6,781 nt of DNA, taken from Acidimicrobiales bacterium (GTDB lineage: Bacteria; Actinomycetota; Acidimicrobiia; Acidimicrobiales; Palsa-688). Position numbers and translations under genes: made by a program. Under the pieces are notes generated by a model. That model saw nothing but the letters and a program-made list of their open reading frames with translations, was not told the origin of the DNA and ran no database searches. The stretch lies in contig JASHVH010000001.1 of NCBI GenBank assembly GCA_030039575.1, positions 1 through 6,781 of the forward strand. Direction: 5' to 3'. This document shows, in pieces, positions 1-5,403 of this stretch; position 1 is the stretch's first letter; each line of letters starts with the position of its first letter.

Positions 1-75
1 GGGGCCCGCTGGCGGTTACAACGGCTGGCCCCATAGCTGGCAAGCGGCTCGGCTCTAACCTAATGTGCCGCTCCA

Positions 76-396
76 GTGGCCCCTAAGACCGAGCGGAACA
101 CTCCGGCCCCGAGTGGTGTGCCCTCTTCGCCCCGAGGTCGCGAAGCGCTGATCGTTGAGCGCGTCCGCGCCATCCCTGAAGGTTTCGTGCGCACGTACGG
201 GGATATCGACCCGAAAGCGCCTCGGATGGTCGGCCGTGTCCTGGCCACGACGACCGAAGAACTCCCCTGGCATCGCGTTGTACGGTCTGACGGGACCGTT
301 CCGAAGGGCGAGCGTCAGCGAAGGCGACTGCGCCTCGAAGGGGTTCCGTTCCGCGGCGCCCGGGTCGACCTTGCCCAGGCCCGGGCGCACGGGTAG
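76..396 (+). CDS. Alkyltransferase-like (ATL/YbaZ-type) DNA-binding protein of the MGMT family
   Basis: A 106-residue protein that is essentially only the DNA-binding/active-site domain of O6-alkylguanine-DNA alkyltransferase. Visible motifs are V-RAIPEGFVRTYGDI (residues 30-44), with the Tyr41 that rotates the damaged base; RMVGRVL, with Arg50 in the arginine-finger position; and PWHRVVRSDG (64-73). MGMT enzymes have PCHR at this last site. Here Trp65 replaces the alkyl-accepting cysteine, as in known ATL proteins such as E. coli YbaZ, so it should bind O6-alkylguanine without repairing it and, by family knowledge, hand it to nucleotide excision repair. The start is the GTG at 76: an in-frame TAA at 61-63 excludes anything longer, although no Shine-Dalgarno sequence is visible. 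GTG at 118 is the only near alternative and would remove the unconserved first 14 residues. The PIN-domain gene begins 2 bp after its stop, so the two are probably co-transcribed. The family call is firm; the damage-signalling role is inferred. Confidence 0.88.
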   Translation: MAPKTERNTPAPSGVPSSPRGREALIVERVRAIPEGFVRTYGDIDPKAPRMVGRVLATTTEELPWHRVVRSDGTVPKGERQRRRLRLEGVPFRGARVDLAQARAHG

Positions 397-398
397 TT

Positions 399-827
399 GT
401 GATGTATGGCGATACCTCGACCGTCGTCCTCCTCGGCCGCCTACATGCCGAGGACCTGCCCGAAGAACCGCTGATCAGTGCGGTCACGCTGGCAGAGCTG
501 TCGGTCGGCCCGCTGGTGGCGACGGGCCGTAAGGAGCGGGCCGCTCGCCAGGCCGTGCTCCAAGAGGCTGAGGCCGACTTCGAACCCTTACCGTTCGATG
601 GCCACTCGGCCCGGGCATTCGGCGGAGTGGCCGCTTCGCTGCGAGCCGCCGGCCGCAAGGTCCAAGCTCGCAGCTACGACGCCATGATCGCTGCTACAGC
701 GATTGCCAATGAGCTCCCTGTGTACACGGTCAATTCCGGCGACTTCTCCGGCATCGAAGGGCTCGATGTGAGATCCGTCGCTCATCCCGACCAAGAACTC
801 CGCAGATCTAAGCGCTCCATAACGTAG
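399..827 (+). CDS. VapC-like PIN-domain ribonuclease (toxin-type), no adjacent antitoxin seen
   Basis: A 142-residue PIN-domain protein of normal VapC length. The N-terminal strand carries GDTS (Asp5), followed by TLAELSVG (Glu33), SYDAMIAATAIANELPVYT (Asp94) and VNSGDF (Asn112, Asp115). These match the usual PIN acidic residues that hold Mg2+/Mn2+ for RNA cleavage, so the nuclease looks intact. The EEPLISAVTLAELSVGPL stretch resembles a VapC subgroup common in actinobacteria. The start could be GTG at 399 or the next codon, ATG at 402; either leaves the catalytic Asp about four residues in, and neither has a good ribosome-binding site, which suggests translational coupling to the ATL gene ending at 396. 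VapC toxins are normally preceded by a small VapB antitoxin gene. Here that place is taken by the ATL gene, and no AbrB, Phd or RHH-like small protein is evident. It may be a solitary or decayed toxin, or a PIN nuclease used in another way. The fold is firm; toxin activity is inferred. Confidence 0.85.
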   Translation: MMYGDTSTVVLLGRLHAEDLPEEPLISAVTLAELSVGPLVATGRKERAARQAVLQEAEADFEPLPFDGHSARAFGGVAASLRAAGRKVQARSYDAMIAATAIANELPVYTVNSGDFSGIEGLDVRSVAHPDQELRRSKRSIT

Positions 828-884
828 GACTTTGGCCATCGGACCAGAGATTGGACGTTTTTGGGTGCACAGAGCCGCAGACCC

Positions 885-2129
885 TTAGCGTCGGCTGGGT
901 TGGCGCCGCTTGCGCTCTCTTACAGGCCTCCCTGGTTGACGTCCACGCAGTGGCTGGAGAGTCGCAATGGCCTCACCGCACCCTGTGGCGTCGTAACCGG
1001 GCAGGCTGGCCAGCTGGTCGTGTAGCCACCGGGAGCGGAGCACCCGCAACAACCCTTGAACTTCCCGGGTGCCGGTGTGCACATGCGGGATGACGATGTC
1101 GAACCGTTCCGTCGCCAACGGGACGAACGCCAGACCGAACGCCAGCGCTGCCGGTTCGCTTGCCACCCCGGCGTCGGCGAGCCCGGCGGAGATCGCCGAT
1201 ACGACCTGGATGTGACCTGTGGCCTTGGTGTCGTACCCGTGAAGTTGCTCAGGTTTTATCCCAAGCCGCGCCAGCTCTCGGTCAAGTAGCAGGCGGGCCT
1301 CCGACCCTGCTTGGCGGTTGACCAAACGCAGGCCCGCACCGGCCAGGTCGGCGACTCCAGATGTGGTCGGCGCTAGTTCGGGCCGCAACGCCAGTCCCTC
1401 CCGCCAAGAGCAAAACCGGACTACCTCAGCGCCTTGCCTGAATTGTTGCCGAGCCTGACCAATGTTGTAGTCACCGGACTGATCTCGTAAATGGCTCCCG
1501 GCAGCATGGACCAGTCCGTTCGCCGCCAGCTCCAGTGCCTCGTGGCTCCCACATTGCCACCAGAGCAGCGCCACCGGCGGGTCGAGCAAGCCGAGCGGGA
1601 CCTCCAGCAGCGGGAGCGCCGGGTCGCAGCCGGCGACTACGAGGGTCGACCGTGGTGGGCCCAGTGGCCGAACGGCGCGACTTGGCGCTCCGATGGGGGC
1701 GCCCCACTCGTCAGCGACGCCGCCTGCCGGGACAAAACCAGACCTGGTGGCGGCGGCGCCAGAGAGTGGGGCCACGACGAACGAATCGCCCACCTGAGCC
1801 AGGGACACCCGGGGACCGCCGTTGTCCAACGGTGCCAGCGGACAGGCGTCAACGCGCGGCTCCGACGCAGCCGGGCCGAACAACTCCTCCACGGTCAGCC
1901 CGAGTGCTTGCGACAGCGCCAGGGCAACCCGCAGTGATGGGTCAGACAGCCCTGACTCCACCGCTGACACCGCCTGGCGGGACACGCCGGCCATAGTCGC
2001 CAACTGCTGCTGAGAGAACCCCCGCGCTTGCCGGGCGACGCGCAGGCGCATGCCGTTCTCGCCGCCGCCGGCTGCCGTCGAATTGCGAACTTCTGCGCCC
2101 GCCGCGACCAGGTCGTCGTCAGCGGTCAT
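885..2129 (-). CDS. XRE-family regulator fused to a molybdate-binding-like (COG1910-type PBP) domain
   Basis: A 414-residue cytosolic regulator. Residues 27-83 form an XRE/Cro helix-turn-helix: RQARGFSQQQLATMAGVS, then RQAVSAVESG as recognition helix, then SLRVALALSQALGLTVEELF. Residues ~160-385 resemble the periplasmic-binding-protein-like domain found in molybdate regulators and proteins of COG1910, with LVVAGCDPALPLLE (163-176), NRQAGSEARLLLD (271-283) and a closing AFVPLATERFDIVIP. No signal peptide is present, so this domain should sense ligand in the cytoplasm. The likely role is oxyanion-responsive control of the transporter genes just upstream, in place of ModE. The start chosen is the ATG at 2129: it overlaps the ATPase stop as ATGA and follows a strong purine-rich ribosome-binding site. 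The 27 codons further upstream lie inside the ATPase gene and look like overlap noise. The C-terminus (about residues 394-414) is an Arg/Gln/Pro-rich basic tail beyond the recognisable domain. Domain calls are strong; ligand and target are inferred from the family and the operon. Confidence 0.85.
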   Translation of the reverse strand: MTADDDLVAAGAEVRNSTAAGGGENGMRLRVARQARGFSQQQLATMAGVSRQAVSAVESGLSDPSLRVALALSQALGLTVEELFGPAASEPRVDACPLAPLDNGGPRVSLAQVGDSFVVAPLSGAAATRSGFVPAGGVADEWGAPIGAPSRAVRPLGPPRSTLVVAGCDPALPLLEVPLGLLDPPVALLWWQCGSHEALELAANGLVHAAGSHLRDQSGDYNIGQARQQFRQGAEVVRFCSWREGLALRPELAPTTSGVADLAGAGLRLVNRQAGSEARLLLDRELARLGIKPEQLHGYDTKATGHIQVVSAISAGLADAGVASEPAALAFGLAFVPLATERFDIVIPHVHTGTREVQGLLRVLRSRWLHDQLASLPGYDATGCGEAIATLQPLRGRQPGRPVRERKRRQPSRR

Positions 2130-3244
2130 GTCTCCCCCGCCCCTGCCGAGCCGACGTTCACAGCCTCCACGGGGGCCGTTTCGAGGGCGGCGCCACCAAC
2201 CCCAAAGCAAGGCGGGTCGAGCGCCGTAACGGTAAACCTGTCACCGGCGGCCACCGGCATGTCAGGCAACCGGCAGGTGATCGTCGTCCCTTCAGTAAGG
2301 ATATTGACCTCCCAGCCCCCGCCCGCAGGCCGGCAAGCAGTCACAACGCCTGAGAGCACGAGCCCATGCTCGGGGTGCGCCCCGGCAACCACGCGCTCAG
2401 GATGGACCCCCGCCGTAGCCGCGGTCGAGTCAGCCTTGCCGGTGCGGCCACTGCCATCGCCTTCACGCGGAGTACCACTGTTCGTGCTGCCCGTCCTTGG
2501 CCGCGGCCCGCTCCCCCTGTGTGCTCCCGTTACGGCGACAAAACCGAGGTACCCGACCAGCTCAGCCACTCTCCGGGACGCCGGCCGGCGTACCACCTCG
2601 CCGGGCGGGCCGACTTGCAAGATGTTACCCCGGTCCATCACCGCCAAGCGGTGAGCGAAGGCCTGGGCGTCTGTGAGCTCGTGTGCCACCAGCAGAGCCG
2701 GGATATTGCGGCTGGACACAAGGGTCACCACCAAGTCCGTGAGCGACCTCCGGAGGCTGGCGTCGAGGCCCGTGTACGGCTCGTCGAGGAGTAACGCCCC
2801 GCAGGGGGCGAGGAGCAGCCGGCCCAGTGCGACACGATGGGCCTGTCCTCCGGAGAGCCGTCTGGGCATGACTGTTAGTAGGTCGCCCACCCCCAGCAGA
2901 GCGGCCAAGTCCTTGACCTCTGCCACCCCTTCACCGGAACACGAGTACATGAGGTTCCCCATCACCGAAAGGTGAGGGAACAAACCCGGGTCCTGGCGGA
3001 GCAACCCGACGCGGCGCTGCCACGGAGGTAGCGCACAACGCGGTGGCGACGTCGAGGTCAGCACGGTGCCACCTAGCACCACTCGACCACGGTTCGGTTG
3101 GACCAGGCCTGCGATCACCTCGAGCAAGGTCGTCTTACCCGCACCAGACGGCCCAAACAATGCCAGTCGTTCGCCCGGGCTTACCTGCAGGGCAGCTCGC
3201 ACCGTGAATTCGCGGCGTTCAACCTCGAAGTCGGCGTCCAGCAT
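2126..3244 (-). CDS. modC: Molybdate/tungstate-type ABC transporter ATP-binding protein with TOBE-like C-terminus
   Basis: A 372-residue ABC ATPase that would drive import through the adjacent permease. All nucleotide-binding motifs are present: Walker A GPSGAGKT (31-38), Q-loop Gln84 (LLRQDPGLFPHLSV), signature LSGGQ (130-134), Walker B LLLDEP (151-156), D-loop GLDA (159-162) and switch His188 (LLVAHEL). The residue after LSGGQ is Ala rather than the common Arg/Gln, which is a minor departure. After the ATPase domain (to ~238) comes a Gly/Ser/Thr/Arg-rich low-complexity linker (~240-292), then a TOBE/Mop-like module (~293-345: LVLSGVVTACRP, then WEVNILTEGTTITCRLPD, then FTVTALDP) typical of ModC/CysA-type importers. 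The ATG at 3244 is preceded by GGAG at good spacing and overlaps the end of the permease gene by 26 bp; its stop overlaps the regulator start by 4 bp. This is a clear import ATPase of the Mo/W/sulfate group. Assignment to molybdate or tungstate rests on its neighbours, not on this protein alone. Confidence 0.9.
   Translation of the reverse strand: MLDADFEVERREFTVRAALQVSPGERLALFGPSGAGKTTLLEVIAGLVQPNRGRVVLGGTVLTSTSPPRCALPPWQRRVGLLRQDPGLFPHLSVMGNLMYSCSGEGVAEVKDLAALLGVGDLLTVMPRRLSGGQAHRVALGRLLLAPCGALLLDEPYTGLDASLRRSLTDLVVTLVSSRNIPALLVAHELTDAQAFAHRLAVMDRGNILQVGPPGEVVRRPASRRVAELVGYLGFVAVTGAHRGSGPRPRTGSTNSGTPREGDGSGRTGKADSTAATAGVHPERVVAGAHPEHGLVLSGVVTACRPAGGGWEVNILTEGTTITCRLPDMPVAAGDRFTVTALDPPCFGVGGAALETAPVEAVNVGSAGAGET
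2132..2138 (-). promoter_or_regulatory. Ribosome-binding site GGGGGAG for the fused regulator gene
   Basis: On the minus strand a purine-rich GGGGGAG run sits just before the ATG at 2129, within the last codons of the ATPase gene. With the ATGA overlap it is the main reason for preferring 2129 over the longer open frame to 2210. Confidence 0.6.
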
Positions 3245-4121
3245 GGGCGCTCCAGATATACGCCACTAGTGGCAGCGGGAGTGCCACCACTAATAGGACC
3301 AAAGCGAACGGTAGAGCTGAGGCAAGGCCTGTCTCCTGCAGGGTCGTGTAGATCTGCAACGGTATCCCGAAGGGGTGGTAGGCGATGATCAAGACGGCCC
3401 CAAATGCGCCCATCGCCCTTGCCCACGCCACCGCAAGAGCGGTCGCCAACCCGGGCATGGCCAGGGGCAGCGTCACCCGTCGGAACACCCGCAAAGGCCG
3501 GTCACCGAGTAGCCCCGCCTGTTGCTCGAGGCCCCGGTCGACCCCTATGAAGGCAGCTTGCGCGGCAAGGACGTAATACGGTGCCGATTCGTAGACCTCG
3601 GCAATCACGAGGGCCAGAAAAGTATTGGTGGCTGATAGGTGAACGCGCCCAAGGAGCTGCCCGATCGCTGTGTACGGCCCCACCAGGAAGATGAGCAGCA
3701 GGCCGATAACGAGAGGGGGCAACAGGAGACTGCAGAGCACACCCGCCTCCCAGATGCGGGGGAAGGGGAGCCGGTCGCGCGCCATCATCCAGGCCAGAGG
3801 CGTAGCGACCACGAGCAAAACGCCGAGGGTGACCGCTCCGGACGTGACTGAAACGACGAGCGGGTCGAGCGCCCCCGGCGCCGTCAGGGAGCTGACAATG
3901 GCGCTCCCCGATACGTGTGTGAACAGGGCGATCACCGGGCCCAGCAAGGCGACCCAGATGACCCCGGCACCGGCCAGTGCCACCGCTCCTGACACGGAGT
4001 GGATGGCCCAGGGCGCGCCCTTTAGCCGACTTCGACCCGGTCGCTCGGGCTGGCGGCTGAGGTCAGCCGCGGCCCAGGGGACGCCGCCGGCGGCTACCGC
4101 TTGGTCAGGTGCCCAGCTCAC
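3219..4121 (-). CDS. modB: ModB-like ABC transporter permease
   Basis: Integral membrane subunit of the binding-protein-dependent importer, 300 residues if translation starts at the GTG at 4121. Six hydrophobic segments lie at roughly residues 44-69, 87-112, 125-148, 165-191, 222-247 and 270-290. The cytoplasmic EAA coupling loop is present in variant form (about 199-225: EQQAGLLGDRPLRVFRR, then VTLPLAMPGL), followed by ARAMGAFGAVLIIAY and IPLQIYTTL, which correspond to the conserved ModB/CysT region. The start is uncertain. GTG 4121 overlaps the binding-protein gene by 17 bp and gives a ~43-residue hydrophilic N-terminal tail. The only other usable in-frame start before the first membrane segment is GTG 3995, giving 258 residues, closer to usual ModB length. 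Neither has a strong Shine-Dalgarno sequence. The frame stays open upstream to an ATG at 4265, but that stretch is antisense-free overlap with the binding-protein gene and its Arg/Ser/Pro-rich translation looks spurious. The family is firm, the start is not. Confidence 0.86.
   Translation of the reverse strand: MSWAPDQAVAAGGVPWAAADLSRQPERPGRSRLKGAPWAIHSVSGAVALAGAGVIWVALLGPVIALFTHVSGSAIVSSLTAPGALDPLVVSVTSGAVTLGVLLVVATPLAWMMARDRLPFPRIWEAGVLCSLLLPPLVIGLLLIFLVGPYTAIGQLLGRVHLSATNTFLALVIAEVYESAPYYVLAAQAAFIGVDRGLEQQAGLLGDRPLRVFRRVTLPLAMPGLATALAVAWARAMGAFGAVLIIAYHPFGIPLQIYTTLQETGLASALPFALVLLVVALPLPLVAYIWSAHAGRRLRG
3250..3253 (-). promoter_or_regulatory. Ribosome-binding site GGAG for the ABC ATPase gene
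   Basis: On the minus strand GGAG lies 5 nt before the ATG at 3244, inside the end of the permease coding region. It supports the start that gives the 26-bp gene overlap. Confidence 0.65.
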
Positions 4122-5133
4122 TCTTGATAGCGGCCGGGAGGGTGCCAGGGCTCCCGAAGGCGGTCGGCGTGAGCAACGTGAACCCACCTTGTTTGTACTG
4201 GGCCAGGCCGGTCTTGGACAGCGTGTACTGGACGAAGGCGACCGCCGCCGGGGTGGGCGTGCCAATGAACGTTATGTCGATGACCTGCGGGCTCCCCTTC
4301 TTGAGCTTCCCGCCAGCGATCGTGATGGTGGCCTTCTTGTACAGCGCAGCGTCGGCGAAGCTGCCGAGGTTGATCGCCGCCGGGAGCTTGATGTACGGCA
4401 GGTGCAACTCGATGGCCTGGGTAATGAACGCGCTAGAAGCGTCGAGCTGGCCGGATTGCAGCGTGGCGTCGAGCGACGCCTCGCTAAAGATCTCCGAAGA
4501 ACTGGGAGAGGCGAGCGGCCCCCCCAGGATCTTCGTCACCGTGTCGGCCGGTAGGTGGTAATACGACTGGGCCAGCTCGAGCATATAGATGAAGTCCCGC
4601 CCCTGGGGGTCGATATTGGGGTCCGTGCGACCCAGCTTGAAGCCTGGCTGCTCCATGAGCGTGAAGAGCTTGCTAAGCGGCTCCTTGCCGCTGGCGAGGG
4701 CATCGAACTGGCTGGCGTACTTGCTCTTCGGGTTGTAGGCGACCACGATGGACGTGCCGGCGTACTGCACGTACGCGTTCGTGAACTTGGGCTCGAGTGG
4801 GGTGATGTTGTCGCCACCGACGCTTTCGAACACGTTCGGGGTGATCTCGCCGGAGGCGATGTCAGCCTCGAGGTCGCCGGAGGAGGCGCCCCGGCCGGAG
4901 AACGTATAGCCCGTGGCCTTGGTGAAGGCAGGGGCTACAACCTTCTCGTCGAGGTACTCGAGCGAGGAGGCGTAGGCGACGTTCACGGTGCCGGACGGCT
5001 TGGCGGCAGTCGGTTGCCTTGCGCCGACCGGCGCAGCTTGTGCTGCGCTACCAGGGGTCACAGTTGCGAAAGCGACGCACGCGATCGCTACCGGTGCGGC
5101 GAGCCAGGCTCGGGCTGACGGCAAAAAGGGCAT
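4105..5133 (-). CDS. WtpA/ModA-like oxyanion (molybdate/tungstate) ABC substrate-binding protein
   Basis: A 342-residue secreted solute-binding protein that would capture the oxyanion outside the membrane and deliver it to the ModB-like permease. Residues 1-34 are a Sec signal peptide: Arg8, a hydrophobic core WLAAPVAIACVAFATV, then Ala-rich SAAQAA with a likely type I cleavage near residue 33. The mature part starts VNVAYASSLEYLDEKVVAPAF (two-lobed PBP fold), then GASSGDLEADI (ligand loop). GRTDPNIDPQGRD (168-180) and AIELHLPYIKLPAAINL (240-256) look like the regions that in archaeal WtpA supply extra carboxylates for octahedral Mo/W coordination; Asp175 and Glu242 are my candidates. Cys19 lacks a good lipobox and is followed by hydrophobic residues, so lipidation is doubtful, which is unusual for a Gram-positive-type binding protein. 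The ATG at 5133 has no Shine-Dalgarno sequence, and a candidate promoter sits so close that the mRNA may be leaderless. It is the first gene of the operon. Binding-protein family is firm; anion choice is inferred. Confidence 0.85.
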   Translation of the reverse strand: MPFLPSARAWLAAPVAIACVAFATVTPGSAAQAAPVGARQPTAAKPSGTVNVAYASSLEYLDEKVVAPAFTKATGYTFSGRGASSGDLEADIASGEITPNVFESVGGDNITPLEPKFTNAYVQYAGTSIVVAYNPKSKYASQFDALASGKEPLSKLFTLMEQPGFKLGRTDPNIDPQGRDFIYMLELAQSYYHLPADTVTKILGGPLASPSSSEIFSEASLDATLQSGQLDASSAFITQAIELHLPYIKLPAAINLGSFADAALYKKATITIAGGKLKKGSPQVIDITFIGTPTPAAVAFVQYTLSKTGLAQYKQGGFTLLTPTAFGSPGTLPAAIKSELGT

Positions 5134-5139
5134 GTCGAG

Positions 5140-5169
5140 ACGCTAGCCACTGTCAGTTGCGATGCGCAA
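5140..5169 (-). promoter_or_regulatory. Candidate promoter of the oxyanion transporter operon (leaderless)
   Basis: Reading the minus strand, TTGCGC (5164-5169) can serve as a -35 element and TAGCGT (5140-5145), which fits the loose actinobacterial TANNNT, as a -10, with an 18-bp spacer. The predicted transcription start falls at about the A of the ATG at 5133. That agrees with the lack of a Shine-Dalgarno sequence there and suggests a leaderless mRNA, common in actinobacteria. Motif matches are short, so this is a proposal. Confidence 0.38.
5157..5169. promoter_or_regulatory. Perfect inverted repeat TTGCG-ATG-CGCAA, candidate operator
   Basis: Two perfectly complementary 5-bp arms (5157-5161 and 5165-5169) separated by 3 bp. 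The repeat overlaps the proposed -35 element of the transporter promoter, 24 bp upstream of the first start codon. XRE-type dimers usually bind short palindromes of this kind, and the operon encodes such a regulator, so binding here would block RNA polymerase. A 5-bp-arm palindrome can arise by chance; position is the main support. Confidence 0.4.
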
Positions 5170-5392
5170 GAAGATTGGACGCAGGGCAAGTGGGTGGCGG
5201 GAGCCGAGCCCGGGCGCCGTGAGTGGACGTCGAGGCAAGCGAGGGGGGCGTGACCGGCAGGGGCGTCGGCCACCCGGCCCGTGAGCCTCAAGGTCACCTC
5301 GGCGGTGCTCAGGTCGGCAACGCGAGAGCACGCCATTCGTCAAGCACGCCTGGATGGGCCCTATCTAGTCTTGCGGTGTCGTCAAACTCGTT

Positions 5393-5398
5393 GGGAGG
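5393..5398 (+). promoter_or_regulatory. Ribosome-binding site GGGAGG for the DUF3533-type gene
   Basis: A strong Shine-Dalgarno match 5 nt before the ATG at 5404. It fixes the start of a gene whose reading frame is otherwise defined only by an open frame running off the window. Confidence 0.75.
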
Positions 5399-5403
5399 CT
5401 GCC

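Larger units (their letters stand above)
5134..5403. other. Divergent intergenic region between the transporter operon and the DUF3533-type gene
   Basis: This 270-bp stretch separates two divergently transcribed genes and shows no convincing coding region. The end next to the binding-protein gene carries the proposed promoter and palindrome. The other end carries GGGAGG and, further up, a weak -10-like TATCTA (5362-5367) that could belong to the plus-strand promoter, without a clear -35. In between I see only GC-rich sequence and a loose GTGACC/GGTCAC pair (5250-5255, 5292-5297) that I do not interpret. Confidence 0.6.

Noticed and set aside
56..61. TAACCT as -10 element for the ATL gene
   Set aside because: It fits TANNNT, but no recognisable -35 lies at proper spacing and such matches are frequent by chance.
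55..658. Search for a VapB-like antitoxin hidden in other frames around the PIN gene start
   Set aside because: Alternative frames on both strands give only Arg/Pro/Ser-rich translations with no AbrB, Phd or ribbon-helix-helix pattern.
828..884. Hairpin TGGCC-ATC-GGACCA (833-846) with a later T-run (858-862) as terminator of the PIN gene
   Set aside because: The stem is only 5 bp with a bulge, and the T-run starts 11 nt after it. No better bidirectional terminator is visible in this 57-bp convergent gap, so termination here remains unexplained.
2127..2210. Longer regulator reading frame starting at 2210
   Set aside because: The extra 27 codons lie wholly inside the ATPase gene and give a Gly/Arg/Trp-rich translation. 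The ATG at 2129 has a ribosome-binding site and the classic ATGA overlap.
4122..4265. Longer permease reading frame starting at 4265
   Set aside because: It overlaps the well-supported binding-protein C-terminus for over 140 bp, and its Ser/Arg/Pro-rich translation is typical of a frame-shifted high-GC shadow.
5250..5297. GTGACC/GGTCAC inverted pair in the divergent intergenic region
   Set aside because: The 6-bp arms are 36 bp apart and do not extend, so chance is a sufficient explanation.
5371..5385. Possible second regulator site TTGCGGTGTCGTCAA near the plus-strand membrane protein gene
   Set aside because: It shares one TTGCG half-site with the palindrome at 5157, but its arms are not complementary beyond three end bases.
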